DNA of 64,000 nt from Sphingobium sp. Leaf26 (GCF_001421665.1 NZ_LMKV01000007.1:1-64000); one strand, 5' to 3'. Positions 53,502 to 63,418 are shown, numbered from the stretch's first letter. A program made the numbers and translations. The notes: a model not told the origin generated them from the letters alone.

Positions 53502-56225
53502 ATGACTGATTGCAAGACCCGGTTTCGCACCCTGTTGATGGCTGGCACCGCTGGCCTCATCCTCTCGCTGGCGCAGGGCGGCGCGGCGATGGCGCAGACA
53601 AACACCCCCGCTGACACCGCAGCCGCCGACGAAGCCGAACCGGCGATCGTCGTCACGGGTTCGCGCATCGACCGCAAGGGTTTCGAAGCGCCTACGCCGA
53701 CCACCATCATCGGCGACGCCGAACTGCGTCAGGGCGCGCGACCCAGCATCGCGCAGGTACTGAACGACCTGCCCCAGTTCCGCGCAACCCAGTCGCCGGC
53801 CAGCACGGTCGCCAACACCAACTCCTCATCATCGGCGATGGACCTTCGCGGTCTGGGCGTCACGCGCACGCTGACCCTGCTCAACAACCGCCGCTTCACC
53901 GGCGCGGTCGACCTCAACACCGTGCCGCAGGGGCTGGTGAAGCGCGTCGAAGTCGTCACCGGCGGCGCATCGGCAGCCTGGGGCTCGGGCGCGATCGGCG
54001 GCGTGGTCAACATCATCCTGGACGATGAGCTGGAAGGCCTGACCATCGGCGCGCAGAACGGCATCTCCTCGCGCGGGGACGGTTATCGCTACAGCGTCGA
54101 CGGCACGTTCGGCACGAAGTTCGCCGACGGTCGCGGCCACTTCATGATCGGCAGCGAATATCAGCAGGACAAGGGCATCCTTGACCGCAATTCGCGCAAG
54201 AATGTCGGCAGTTCCAACGTCTTCACCCCCGCTGGCACTGATGCCCTCCCGATCCTGGTGCGCGACGTCAACGCCGCCAACACCAGCCTGGGCGGCCTCA
54301 TCACCACGGGTAAGCTGAAGGGCCAGACCTTCAACACGGACGGCACGCTGCGTCCCTTCCAGTATGGCAGCATGGTGAGTGGCAATGGGACCACCATGGT
54401 CGGCGGCGAAGGCGTGGCCACCAATGACGAATATGCGCTGACCAACCCCTATCAGCGCGTCAACGCCTATGCCCGCGCCAGCTTCGAAGTCGGCGACGCC
54501 ACTTTCTGGGCAGACGGCAGCTACAGCCGCATCTGGGCGAAATATCCCTTCTATGCGGAAAGCGGTTCGTACAGCATTTCGGCGACCAACCCCTATCTGT
54601 CGCAGGACATCCAGAACCAACTCGCCGCCGCCGATGAAAGCAAGGTCAGCATCGGCCGCGTATTCGAGGATTATGGCTATCGCACCTTCGACTATTATCG
54701 CCAGAATGTAGAAGGCGCAGTCGGCGTCGATGGCAGCTTCGCGGACGGCAAGTGGCGCTATTCGGCTTATTACAGCCATGGCGAAATGCGCAACATGCAG
54801 AGCTATCACAACCAGATTACCGGCGCGAACCTGACCGCCGCTCTGGACGCGGTGCGCGATTCCAGCGGCAATATCGTCTGCCGTGCCGCCCTGACCGACG
54901 CCAACACGGCGTGCCGTCCGCTCAACATCCTGGGCACCGGCACGGCCGATCAGGCCGCGATCGACTATGTGTTCGGCAACACCGCGCGCGTCGTCTACAC
55001 GACCAAGCTGGACAGCGCTGGCGCCAGCCTGCGTGGCGACCTGTTCGAAACCTGGGCCGGCCCGGTTTCGGTTGCGGTCGGCGCCGAAGCGCGCTGGGAA
55101 GAACAGGTGACCAACAGTCTGGACGCCACGTCGGCCGCCAAGGGCTTCAGCCGCTTCAACTTCGCGCCGCTCGACGGCGGGTTCAACGTGCAGGAAGGCT
55201 TCGGCGAAGTCGCCATCCCGCTGCTCGACCAGCCGTTCAGCAAGATCGACGTCAATGGTGCGGCCCGTTACAGCCGCTACAGCACCAGCGGCGGCATCTG
55301 GTCGTGGAAACTGGGTCTGACCGATCGCATCTTCGACAATCTGCTGATCCGCGTGTCGCGTTCGCGTGACATTCGTTCGGGCAGCCTGGCCGAACTGTTC
55401 ACCACCAGCACGACCAGCTTCACCACCGTCGTCGAAAACGATAAGAACGACAAGCCGCAGACCTATTCGATCACCCGCTTCGGCGGCGGCAACGCCAATC
55501 TGAAGCCGGAAATCGGCAGCACGCTGACTCTTGGTGCGGTATTTACGCCTACGTTCCTGCCGGGCTTCAACCTGTCGGTCGATTATTACGACATCAAGCT
55601 GAAGGACGCGATCACCTCGCTGGGTGCGCAGGACGTCATCACCAACTGCGCCAACGGCAACACCGTATTGTGCAGCCAGATCGAACGTGACTCTGAGGGC
55701 GCTCCGAAGAACATCTACACCACCTATATCAACCTGGCCGAATATCGGACCAAGGGTGTGGATATCGAAGCGACCTATACCCTGCCGCTAAGCAAGGTCA
55801 GCGAAAGCCTGGGCGGCACGATGCGCTTCCGCGGTCTGGCCACCTATGTGCCCAAGGTCATCATCAACGACGGCAACAGCACGGTCGATCGCGCCGGTGA
55901 CGTGGGCGACAATGTCAACTTCGGCACGCCGCACTGGCGCGCGACGGGCGCGATCACTTACGCAAGCAGGGCTGTGTCGGTTGACGCTCGCGTCCGCTAT
56001 GTCGGCGGCGGCAAGTTCAACCATACGCTGCCTATCGCCAACAATGACATCAGCGCCCGCGTCTATGTCGATCTGGGGGCACAGGCGACCATTGCCGATC
56101 GCTTCACGCTGTTCGCCAATGTGAACAACCTGTTCGACCGCGATCCGCCGCTGACCACCTATGGTGCGATCCATTATGACAGCATCGGCCGTTACATGAC
56201 GGTGGGCGCGAAGGTCAGCTTCTGA
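53502..56225 (+). CDS. TonB-dependent receptor (probable peptide/amino-acid substrate uptake)
   Basis: A 907-residue outer-membrane receptor. A signal peptide ends at AAMAQT, and the TonB box region is AIVVTGSRIDRKG. The plug domain carries SIAQVLNDLPQFRATQSPAS and RVEVVTGGASAAWGSGAIGGVVNIILDD. The ~700-residue barrel ends in GRYMTVGAKVSF. It belongs to the large sphingomonad group of receptors placed with peptidases. AGGGA lies six bases before ATG 53502. The neighbours (serine hydrolase, M20 peptidase) imply oligopeptide import, which is inference. Confidence 0.92.
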   Translation: MTDCKTRFRTLLMAGTAGLILSLAQGGAAMAQTNTPADTAAADEAEPAIVVTGSRIDRKGFEAPTPTTIIGDAELRQGARPSIAQVLNDLPQFRATQSPASTVANTNSSSSAMDLRGLGVTRTLTLLNNRRFTGAVDLNTVPQGLVKRVEVVTGGASAAWGSGAIGGVVNIILDDELEGLTIGAQNGISSRGDGYRYSVDGTFGTKFADGRGHFMIGSEYQQDKGILDRNSRKNVGSSNVFTPAGTDALPILVRDVNAANTSLGGLITTGKLKGQTFNTDGTLRPFQYGSMVSGNGTTMVGGEGVATNDEYALTNPYQRVNAYARASFEVGDATFWADGSYSRIWAKYPFYAESGSYSISATNPYLSQDIQNQLAAADESKVSIGRVFEDYGYRTFDYYRQNVEGAVGVDGSFADGKWRYSAYYSHGEMRNMQSYHNQITGANLTAALDAVRDSSGNIVCRAALTDANTACRPLNILGTGTADQAAIDYVFGNTARVVYTTKLDSAGASLRGDLFETWAGPVSVAVGAEARWEEQVTNSLDATSAAKGFSRFNFAPLDGGFNVQEGFGEVAIPLLDQPFSKIDVNGAARYSRYSTSGGIWSWKLGLTDRIFDNLLIRVSRSRDIRSGSLAELFTTSTTSFTTVVENDKNDKPQTYSITRFGGGNANLKPEIGSTLTLGAVFTPTFLPGFNLSVDYYDIKLKDAITSLGAQDVITNCANGNTVLCSQIERDSEGAPKNIYTTYINLAEYRTKGVDIEATYTLPLSKVSESLGGTMRFRGLATYVPKVIINDGNSTVDRAGDVGDNVNFGTPHWRATGAITYASRAVSVDARVRYVGGGKFNHTLPIANNDISARVYVDLGAQATIADRFTLFANVNNLFDRDPPLTTYGAIHYDSIGRYMTVGAKVSF

Positions 56226-56236
56226 TCTAAGGGAAA

Positions 56237-56265
56237 GATGACGGCGCCCTGCCGGCGCCGTCATC
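56237..56265 (+). promoter_or_regulatory. Intercistronic hairpin between receptor and M20 peptidase
   Basis: GATGACGGCGCC pairs perfectly with GGCGCCGTCATC around a 5-base loop. No T-run follows and the next ribosome-binding site is 10 bp on, so it looks like an mRNA-stability or attenuation element favouring receptor over peptidase. Confidence 0.55.
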
Positions 56266-56285
56266 AACTATAAAGGGGCATGTGC

Positions 56286-57584
56286 ATGAATCGGTCGCTG
56301 TTGAACATGATGCTGGCGGGCTCGCTCATCGCCCTGCCTGCGGTGGCGGCCAGCGCCGCGCCCACGCCGGCCGACACCCGCCTGATGGCGACCATGAAGG
56401 CGCGCCCGGCGGTCAGGACCGCCCTCGCCGCGCTGGAGCAGGAACATGGCCAGTGGGTCGAGAATATCATCGCCCTGACCCAGATCCCCGCCCCGCCTTT
56501 CAAGGAAGCGGTGCGCGCGAAGGCCTATGCCGACATGTTCAGGGCGGCGGGCCTTGGCGATGTGGAGATTGATGAGGAAGGCAATGTGCTGGGCCTGTTG
56601 CGCGGTACCGGCAAACCGGGCGGCAAGCTGGTGGTCGTGTCCGCCCATCTCGATACCGTATTTCCCGAAGGCACCGACGTCACCGTGCGCCGCGAGGGCG
56701 ACAAGCTGCATGCGCCGGGGGTAGGCGACGATGTCGCGGGCCTCGCCACCCAGATCAGCCTGGTCAAGGCGCTTGTCGCGGCGAAGATCAGGGCACCGAT
56801 GGACATCCTGTTCGTCGGCGATGTCGGCGAGGAAGGGCTGGGCGACCTGCGCGGCGTCAAGCATCTGTTCCTGAAAGGCAAATATAAGGGCCGCATCGCC
56901 AGCTTCTTTTCGATCGACGACGGGTCTGTCGATGGCCTGACCAATGGCGGCGTCGGGTCCAGGCGCTACAAGCTGACCTTCAAGGGGCCGGGCGGCCACA
57001 GCTTCGGCGCCTTCGGTATCGTCAATCCGATGACGGCGATGAGCCAGGCGATCGTCAATATCTACAAAATTTCGGTGCCCAAATCGCCCAAGACGACCTT
57101 CAGCGCCAGCGTGGTCGGCGGCGGATCTTCGGTCAACGCGATCCCGCGCGAAACCTGGCTGCAACTGGACATGCGGTCGGAAAGCGCGACCGAACTGGCG
57201 AAGCTGGAACAGGCGGTGCTGGCACAGGTCGATGCCGGCGTGGCGGCGGAAAATGCGGCGCGCTCGACCAGGGACGGCGCGATCAGCGTGGACAAGCAAC
57301 TTATCGGCGATCGCCCGGCCGGCAGCACCGACGCGGCCAGCCCGCTGGTGCAGCAGACCATCGCCGCCTACGCGACCGAAGGCGTCACCGCACGGCTCAG
57401 CTTCTCCTCGACCGACGCCAATGTGCCGATGAACCTGGGCATCCCCGGCATCACCATCTCGCGCGCGGCCACCGGCGGGCGCGGCCATTCGCTGGACGAA
57501 TGGATCGACGTCAGCCCAAGCGAGTCATTGAAGGTGAAGCGGATGAACCTGCTCGCCATCCTCGCCGCGGCGGGCTATCGCTGA
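56286..57584 (+). CDS. M20 family metallopeptidase, exported
   Basis: A ~432-residue di-zinc peptidase. Signal: MNRSLLNMMLAGSLIALPAVAASA. Zinc ligands and catalytic residues: VVSAHLDTVF (His and Asp), GVGDDVAGLA (Asp), DVGEEGLGDL (Glu-Glu); a dimerisation domain lies in the middle. ATG 56286 is favoured because GGGG is seven bases upstream; ATG 56280 is an alternative. The last 60 bases overlap the convergent SleB gene. It likely finishes the breakdown of peptides brought in by the receptor. Confidence 0.9.
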   Translation: MNRSLLNMMLAGSLIALPAVAASAAPTPADTRLMATMKARPAVRTALAALEQEHGQWVENIIALTQIPAPPFKEAVRAKAYADMFRAAGLGDVEIDEEGNVLGLLRGTGKPGGKLVVVSAHLDTVFPEGTDVTVRREGDKLHAPGVGDDVAGLATQISLVKALVAAKIRAPMDILFVGDVGEEGLGDLRGVKHLFLKGKYKGRIASFFSIDDGSVDGLTNGGVGSRRYKLTFKGPGGHSFGAFGIVNPMTAMSQAIVNIYKISVPKSPKTTFSASVVGGGSSVNAIPRETWLQLDMRSESATELAKLEQAVLAQVDAGVAAENAARSTRDGAISVDKQLIGDRPAGSTDAASPLVQQTIAAYATEGVTARLSFSSTDANVPMNLGIPGITISRAATGGRGHSLDEWIDVSPSESLKVKRMNLLAILAAAGYR

Positions 57585-58574
57585 GCCGCCGAGCGCGATC
57601 CGTGTCGCTGGGGCGGGCGTGGCGCTCGCGGCGGTCTCGACCGGCGGATCACGTCGGACACCGCCGGGCAGGGGCATGGCCGGCGCAGGCGTCCAGCTTT
57701 TGTCGGCAGGCGGCATGACCTGCCCCACGATCGGCCGGGCGGCGGCGCGGAGCCGGTCTTCGGCCATGTCCGCCGTCGCCATCACCGGCAGCGCCGTGCC
57801 ACGATGGGCCAGCGACAGGCGCGCGATCCGGCCGATCAGCGGCTCGGTGCCACCGACCGAAGGTTGAAAGGCGGGCGGCGTGCCCCACCAGCCGGTCCAG
57901 CGGAAGAAGATATGGGTGCCGACCTTTGCCGTCTTGTCGAGGCTGGCGCTCCAATAGGGCACGACCCAATCGGTGTGATAATGGGTGGCGAGGCCTACCG
58001 GGCGGAAGACCGATCCTGCCAGAGCAGCCTTGGCGATCGTCCGCGCGCGCGTCCAGGCGGCGGGCGACGGCGTCCGCGCCAGCGCCCCGTCGCAGGTGAA
58101 GGTGAACTGGCAGCCGGTCCGCCGCTCCTGCCCCTGAAAGACGACGCCGCACACAGATGTGGGGAAGGCGGGATGGCGCACCCGGTTGAGCACCACCTGC
58201 GCCACCGCTTGCTCGCCGACGGCATCGTCGCCCGCTTCGTAGATTTGCGCGGAGGCGAGGCAATCGGTGGCGCGCGCCAGATCCTCCGCACCGCCGGCGA
58301 AGCGAAACGGACTGGCCGCCGGATTGGCGCGCTGGGAAAAGGGGGTGGCCGCATTGAGCGCCCGCGCCTTGTCCGTGGGGAGCGCATAGAGTTGCGAGGG
58401 TTCTATTTTTGGTAGGGGTGGCGATGTCCTGCTGGTCGGTGCCGCCGTGGCGCGGGCCGCGACCAAGGCCTTCGCCGGGGCGGCAGGCCGCGGCGGCGGC
58501 CATAGCGCCAGTACCAACGGCAGCATCAGCACCGGCAGGGCAGCCAGGGCGATCCGGTGGACGGCCAGACCCAT
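57525..58574 (-). CDS. SleB-type cell wall hydrolase (Hydrolase_2)
   Basis: A 349-residue envelope protein with an N-terminal membrane helix (IALAALPVLMLPLVLALW), a Pro/Ala linker and a SleB-like lytic domain (residues ~110-230). Marks are LASAQIYEAGDDAVGEQAVAQVVLNRVRHPAFP, CQFTFTCDG and GLATHYHTDWVVPYW. Such enzymes cut peptidoglycan, in spores or, in alphaproteobacteria, at division or release. The gene follows the MarR gene by 3 bp and its 3' end overlaps the convergent M20 gene by 60 bp. Confidence 0.9.
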   Translation of the reverse strand: MGLAVHRIALAALPVLMLPLVLALWPPPRPAAPAKALVAARATAAPTSRTSPPLPKIEPSQLYALPTDKARALNAATPFSQRANPAASPFRFAGGAEDLARATDCLASAQIYEAGDDAVGEQAVAQVVLNRVRHPAFPTSVCGVVFQGQERRTGCQFTFTCDGALARTPSPAAWTRARTIAKAALAGSVFRPVGLATHYHTDWVVPYWSASLDKTAKVGTHIFFRWTGWWGTPPAFQPSVGGTEPLIGRIARLSLAHRGTALPVMATADMAEDRLRAAARPIVGQVMPPADKSWTPAPAMPLPGGVRRDPPVETAASATPAPATRIALGGSAIARRGEDGEQVHPLHLQ

Positions 58575-58577
58575 GCG

Positions 58578-59057
58578 TCAGCTACAGTCGCGCATGCCGT
58601 TCGGGGGGCGGCGCGGGGCATGGGGGGAGAAGGAGATGGGCTGAATCGGGGCGTTGCCGTGTGAGGCGGCCTCGCCCACCTCGAACAGATGTCTGAGGAA
58701 AGAAATCATCGCCTCGCGCCCCTTCTCGCTCAGCACCACCCGCATGCGGCGATGATCGTACGGGTCGAAGCGGCGGACGATGAGGTCCGCTTCTTCCAGG
58801 CTTTCGATGCGGCGCATCGTGCCCGTCGCGCTCTCGCCGGAGATAGCCATGATGTCCTTGACGCACAGGAAGCGCCCCTCCTCCGCCCCGGCGAACAGTT
58901 CCAGCATGATGTCCCAGGCGGAATCACGGAACACATTTTTGGGGAAATGCTCGGAACAGTTGATCCGCGCCTGCTGCGTCTGGCGGGCCAGGGCGAGCAG
59001 CGAGGTGCCAGCCATGTCCGGGCCCGATGATCCATCTCTTCGTTCGCGCGAGGCCAT
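58578..59057 (-). CDS. MarR-family transcriptional regulator
   Basis: A 159-residue winged-helix protein. Residues ~45-125 hold a MarR-like domain: DIMLELFAGAEEGRFLCVKDIMAISGESATGTMRRIESLEEADLIVRR with the wing DPYDHRRMRVVLSEKG. The tail is Pro-rich. It is cotranscribed with sleB (3-bp gap) and lies 90 bp from the 3' end of the toroid-MurF gene on the same strand. The effector and targets are unknown; this operon is an obvious candidate. Confidence 0.88.
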   Translation of the reverse strand: MASRERRDGSSGPDMAGTSLLALARQTQQARINCSEHFPKNVFRDSAWDIMLELFAGAEEGRFLCVKDIMAISGESATGTMRRIESLEEADLIVRRFDPYDHRRMRVVLSEKGREAMISFLRHLFEVGEAASHGNAPIQPISFSPHAPRRPPNGMRDCS

Positions 59058-59147
59058 GCCATTTTCCTTGCATCGGGTTCTCGTGGCGCATCGTCAAAGC
59101 TGCCGACCCCGGATTAACGGAAGGTAAAAAACGTAATTTTCTTGCGG

Positions 59148-62100
59148 TCATGCGACCGAAACAATCTCCATTTCGGACATATTTTTCTCCTCTGCTGCCG
59201 CCTTCAATTGCGCGACCAACTCATGCAGGCCACTGCCATGCGACCCCTTGACCAGAATGATGTCGCCATCCCGCGCCGTGTCCTGGAGGCAGGCGTACAA
59301 CTGGCCGACATGATCGGCATGGAGGCCGCGCCGTTCCGGCGTCAGTTCGGCCCAAAGCGGCGTGTAGAGCGCGCCGACGGCATGGACGCGGTCGATTCCC
59401 TGTCGCTGGATCAGCGGTGCCAGTGCGCCATGATAGGCGGCCGCTTCCGGCCCCAGTTCCAGCATTTCACCCAATATCGCGATGCGCCGACCACCGGTCC
59501 GGGCGCCCAGCAATTCCAGCGCCGCCGCCATGGAGGCGGGATTGGCATTATAGGCGTCGTCGATCAGCGCGATCCGCCGGCCGCCGATGGTCAGCGCGAC
59601 TTCCTCGCCACGTCCTGCCAGCGGGCGGAAATCGGCCAGCGTCGCCAGACCCTGCCCGGTATCAAGCGACAGAGCGGACAGGGTCGCCAGCACCGCCAGG
59701 CTGTTGAGCGCCATATGCCGCCCAAGCGCCTGCAGGCGATAATCGAGCATGCCCGCGGGTGTCGCCACCTGCACCCGGTCGCCCTGCCGCCCGATCAGCC
59801 GGAAGTCGGCGTCTGCTCCCTCGCCATAGCTGATGACCCGCAGGTCATGCGCGAGCGCGAGCGCGTGGACGGTGGGCTGTTCAGCCATGTTCGCGTTGAG
59901 GATCGCGACGCTGCCGGGCGCCATCCCCGCGAAGATCGCGCTCTTGCGCCGCGCGACGGTGGCAAGGTCGTGGTGAAATTCCAGATGCGCCGGCGCGATA
60001 TTGGTGAAGACCGCGATGTCGGGGCGGGTCAGCAGCGCATTCTGCTTCATCCTGCCGATCGCCATTTCCATCACGATGTGCGGCGTATCCCAATGGATGG
60101 AGGCCAGATTCCAGGCGATGCCGTGCGGCAGGTTGGCGTTCAGCCGCGTTTCGCCCACCGCGCCCCAGGGCCGCAGCGCCTGCGCCAGCATCGCGACCAT
60201 GGTGGTCTTGCCCGCGCTGCCGGTCACGCCGATCAACTTGCCGGTCATCGCCGCGCGGGCGTGGCGGCCCAGCGCCAGGATCGCCTCGTCATTGTTCGGC
60301 ACCGCCAGCACCGGCAGGCCCCTATCGGAGAACCGATCCGGCGCGCTGGTGATGATCGCAGCGGCCTGCGGTTGCAGTCGATCCATCAGGCGCGGCGCGA
60401 TTCCGCGCTCCCCTTCCCCTCCGCGCATCACGACCATTTCGCCGCCGCGCAGGCTGGGGGGAAAGATACACATTCCCTTTGCCTGCCAGTCGGCCGGCGG
60501 TGGCACGGCCCAGCGCCCGCCCGTCGCCTGGCAAACGCTGCGCGCGGTCCAGCCGGCTTCGGCGGGCAGCGCGGCCTCTTCCGCCCGTGTTTCCAGCAGG
60601 TGCCGGCGATAGGCGACCAGGCCCGACAGATAATGTTCGACATCATCGATCCGCACGCGAAAGGCATGGTGGCGGATGAAGAAACTGCCGACGATCCGGC
60701 GCGGGTTGGCGAAGAACATCGCCAGTTCCGGCCAGAAATGGCCGTTGAGCAGATAATGGGCACGGGCATGCAGCGCGCGGTGGAATTTGCCGAGGTCGAT
60801 CGTATCAAGCAGATGACGGTGATCGGGGTCGGTGGCAAGGCGCGCGATCATGTGCTGCGCCGCCATCATCAGTTCCAGCAGCGTCGGGAAGGTAGTGATG
60901 CGATTTTCCACGAAATCCAGATGATCGCGGACATTGTCCAGCCCGAAGCGGAACCAGGCGTCGTCCGCGCGGTATCGGGTCAGTTCATTGACGCAATAGC
61001 TTAGCCAATGGTCGTGCGCCGCCGCATGGCCCGCCGCGATGAAATGGGTGAAGGCCCGTGCCACCGCGTCGATCCAGCGCGGATCGCCGGTCAGGCCGTA
61101 GAGGCGCATCAGGCCGAACGCGGCCTCTCCATCATAATAGATGATGCGGAAGTCCTGCTTCACCGTCAGCGTCGGATAGTCGAGCACATGCACGAAGCGC
61201 CCGCTTTCCTTGTCCTGCATATGCAGGATGCCGGCCGCCAGTCGATCGAGCAGCGGGCGATAGCGGTCGGTCGCCATCAACTCGCTATATTTGACCAGCG
61301 CCAGCAGGCAGACGGCATTGCCACCCAGCTTCGCCTCGTGGCCGGGATCCACCAGGAAGGCGGCCAGCGTGCCGTCCGGCAGGGCCGCCGGCCGGATCAA
61401 ATCCTGCTCCAGATAGGCCAGCGCCCGTTCGATCGCGGCCAGCAGGTCGGGCGATCGCGTCACCTCCCAGCTTTCCAGCATGGCATAGGTGCTGCTGGCA
61501 TGGCGCAGGCTGTTATAGGATTTGATTTCCCGGTCGAAACAGGGATGCCAGCCATAATGGAACCGGCCGTCCGCCTGCACTTGCGAGGCGAGATAGGCGC
61601 TGCCGTCATCGATCAGGCCCAGCAGCAGGTCCGGGTCGAGCCGTTCCACGGTCCGACGCCCGGCATTGCGCCCCTGTTCGCGGATCGCATGGAGGACGCC
61701 ATCCATGCCCATGAACAGGCCAGCCGTCGAAAACAGCCAGACCGGCGCATGGTCCGCAAAGTCGATCGCCCGGACGCCATGGCGCAGCCGGGCGTAGCGT
61801 CGGAAATTGCCTTCATTCACGATGGCGGTCGCATGGCCGTTGCCGCCATAGAGCATGGCGTTGGCGTTGATTTCCGTCTCCAGAAAAGCCTGTTCCAGAC
61901 GCGCGTCGAGCGCGATGCCCAGCCGGAAATAATTGCGCTTGGTCGCATCCAGCCGCTGGCGCAGGCTTTGCCAGTCGGTCTGCTCGACCGCGCGAACCCA
62001 ATCGACCCGCAGCCAGTCCAGCCGGTCCGCCGCGTCCCGTAGCAGCGGCAAAGCATTGTCCCAGCAATCCGCCGCATCCGGCGCGCTGACGGTGATGGTC

Positions 62101-62231
62101 TGCGCGCGCGCCGCGCCGTCAGTGAAGGACAGGAACAGGACGACCTTGGGCGCGCCGTCGACCGGCCCCGGTGCCACCTGCCGCACTCGCTCGCCGATCG
62201 CGGCCAGCTTTTGTTCCAGCGTCGGGTTCAT
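59148..62231 (-). CDS. Fusion of a helical toroid domain and a MurF-like Mur ligase
   Basis: A 1027-residue cytoplasmic protein with two parts. Residues ~190-560 are helical repeats resembling an (alpha/alpha)6 toroid (HPCFDREIKSYNSLRHASST, IIYYDGEAAFGLMRLYGLTGD), preceded by a ~180-residue domain I do not recognise (ALDARLEQAFLETEINANAML). Residues ~575-1015 form a whole MurF-type ligase: an N-terminal substrate domain (ARSVCQATGGRW), P-loop GVTGSAGKTT near 670, EMAIGRMKQN, central Mur fold, and a C-terminal domain with DDAYNANPASM and VKGSHG. Mur ligases form amide bonds by acyl-phosphate. Its ATG overlaps the HlyD gene stop by 4 bp, so the product probably modifies or makes something exported by that transporter. 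Real substrate unknown; it is not the housekeeping murF, which lies in a dcw cluster. Confidence 0.85.
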   Translation of the reverse strand: MNPTLEQKLAAIGERVRQVAPGPVDGAPKVVLFLSFTDGAARAQTITVSAPDAADCWDNALPLLRDAADRLDWLRVDWVRAVEQTDWQSLRQRLDATKRNYFRLGIALDARLEQAFLETEINANAMLYGGNGHATAIVNEGNFRRYARLRHGVRAIDFADHAPVWLFSTAGLFMGMDGVLHAIREQGRNAGRRTVERLDPDLLLGLIDDGSAYLASQVQADGRFHYGWHPCFDREIKSYNSLRHASSTYAMLESWEVTRSPDLLAAIERALAYLEQDLIRPAALPDGTLAAFLVDPGHEAKLGGNAVCLLALVKYSELMATDRYRPLLDRLAAGILHMQDKESGRFVHVLDYPTLTVKQDFRIIYYDGEAAFGLMRLYGLTGDPRWIDAVARAFTHFIAAGHAAAHDHWLSYCVNELTRYRADDAWFRFGLDNVRDHLDFVENRITTFPTLLELMMAAQHMIARLATDPDHRHLLDTIDLGKFHRALHARAHYLLNGHFWPELAMFFANPRRIVGSFFIRHHAFRVRIDDVEHYLSGLVAYRRHLLETRAEEAALPAEAGWTARSVCQATGGRWAVPPPADWQAKGMCIFPPSLRGGEMVVMRGGEGERGIAPRLMDRLQPQAAAIITSAPDRFSDRGLPVLAVPNNDEAILALGRHARAAMTGKLIGVTGSAGKTTMVAMLAQALRPWGAVGETRLNANLPHGIAWNLASIHWDTPHIVMEMAIGRMKQNALLTRPDIAVFTNIAPAHLEFHHDLATVARRKSAIFAGMAPGSVAILNANMAEQPTVHALALAHDLRVISYGEGADADFRLIGRQGDRVQVATPAGMLDYRLQALGRHMALNSLAVLATLSALSLDTGQGLATLADFRPLAGRGEEVALTIGGRRIALIDDAYNANPASMAAALELLGARTGGRRIAILGEMLELGPEAAAYHGALAPLIQRQGIDRVHAVGALYTPLWAELTPERRGLHADHVGQLYACLQDTARDGDIILVKGSHGSGLHELVAQLKAAAEEKNMSEMEIVSVA

Positions 62232-63418
62232 CGTTCCCGCAACCCTTCGCGAGCGCGGTTCAGCGGCTTCAACAGATATTGCATCACCGTCTTGCTGCCG
62301 GTGTGGATATCCACCGTGGCGATCATGCCCGGCACGATCGGGAAATGCTTGCCCGCCTTGTTGACCACGGCGACCGACCTGGTCCGCACAAAGACGCGAT
62401 AATAATAGATTTCCGGGTTCACCTCATCCTTGATCGTGTCCGGCGATATGCTCGACACCGTCCCTTCCAGCCCGCCATAGATGGCATAGTCATAAGCGGA
62501 AATCTTGACCGTCGCCCGCTGATCGGGGTGGATGAAGGCGATGTCGCGTGGCGAAATGCGCGCCTCGATCAGCAACTGGTCGTCCAGCGGCACGATCTGC
62601 ATGATCTCGCCATTGGGCGACACCACGCCGCCGATGGTGGACACGTCGATGCTCTTCACCACGCCGCGCACCGGCGAACGCAGCGTCAACCGGTTCAGCG
62701 TATCGGAGCGCCCGCGCACTACGGGGGCCAGCGCCTCCACCTCCTCGCTGACCTTGGCCAGATCCTGCTGCGCCTCGACCAGATATTGGGAGCGCAGATC
62801 GGATTTCTTGAGCGCCAGTTCGGCCTGCTGCCGCTTCAGCCGCAGCACCTCGACGCTGCTGGCAGCGCCGACGGCGATCAGGGATTCGCCGATCTTCACT
62901 TCCTTGCCGATGAGGGCGAGGGATTCATCGATCAGCCTGTCCGAACTGGTCAGGCTTTCGCGCCGGTCGCGATAGAGGCGCGTTTCCGCCGCCTTCAATT
63001 CAGGATAGCGATCGAGTTCGGCAGGGAAGGCGATGGCCGTGCCGCCGACCTCGGCCCGCAACCTTGCGGCGCTGGCCAGCGCGGCGCGATATTTGGCGGC
63101 GCTTTCGTCCACCGTCGATCCCGCCAGTGTGGGGTCCAACTGCGCCAATATCTGGCCCGGCTTCACGATATCGTCCTGCTTGACCATCAGCTTGGCCAAT
63201 ATGCCGCCCTCCAGCGACTGGATGATCTGCTCCCGGCTGGTCGGCACCACGCGCCCGCTGCCGCTGGCCACCTCATCCAGCCTTGCGAACCAGGCCCAGG
63301 TGAAGGCGACGACGAACAAGGCCGTGACCAGCCACAGCAATCGCTTCGCGCCGGCGATGCGACCGCGCCCTTCATCATCGAACTGCCATTCGTCGTCGAT
63401 GACCGCTACGCCGCTCAT
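62228..63418 (-). CDS. Type I secretion adaptor (HlyD family)
   Basis: A 396-residue periplasmic adaptor. After a short cytosolic start, helix RLLWLVTALFVVAFTWAWFA anchors it. The HlyD plan follows: a lipoyl half (GRVVPTSREQIIQSLEGGILAKLMVKQDDIVKPGQ), a long coiled coil (~150-250) and a second lipoyl/barrel half (LTLRSPVRGVVKSIDVSTIGGVVSPNGEIMQIVP). It is nearest in style to LapC/PrtE-type adaptors and pairs with the ABC gene (ATGA overlap at 63415) and the ligase gene (overlap at 62228). Confidence 0.93.
   Translation of the reverse strand: MSGVAVIDDEWQFDDEGRGRIAGAKRLLWLVTALFVVAFTWAWFARLDEVASGSGRVVPTSREQIIQSLEGGILAKLMVKQDDIVKPGQILAQLDPTLAGSTVDESAAKYRAALASAARLRAEVGGTAIAFPAELDRYPELKAAETRLYRDRRESLTSSDRLIDESLALIGKEVKIGESLIAVGAASSVEVLRLKRQQAELALKKSDLRSQYLVEAQQDLAKVSEEVEALAPVVRGRSDTLNRLTLRSPVRGVVKSIDVSTIGGVVSPNGEIMQIVPLDDQLLIEARISPRDIAFIHPDQRATVKISAYDYAIYGGLEGTVSSISPDTIKDEVNPEIYYYRVFVRTRSVAVVNKAGKHFPIVPGMIATVDIHTGSKTVMQYLLKPLNRAREGLRER

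Noticed and set aside
59142..61004. 620-codon plus-strand frame opposite the MurF-like ligase
   Set aside because: No ribosome-binding site or recognisable sequence; the opposite strand carries intact Mur ligase motifs.
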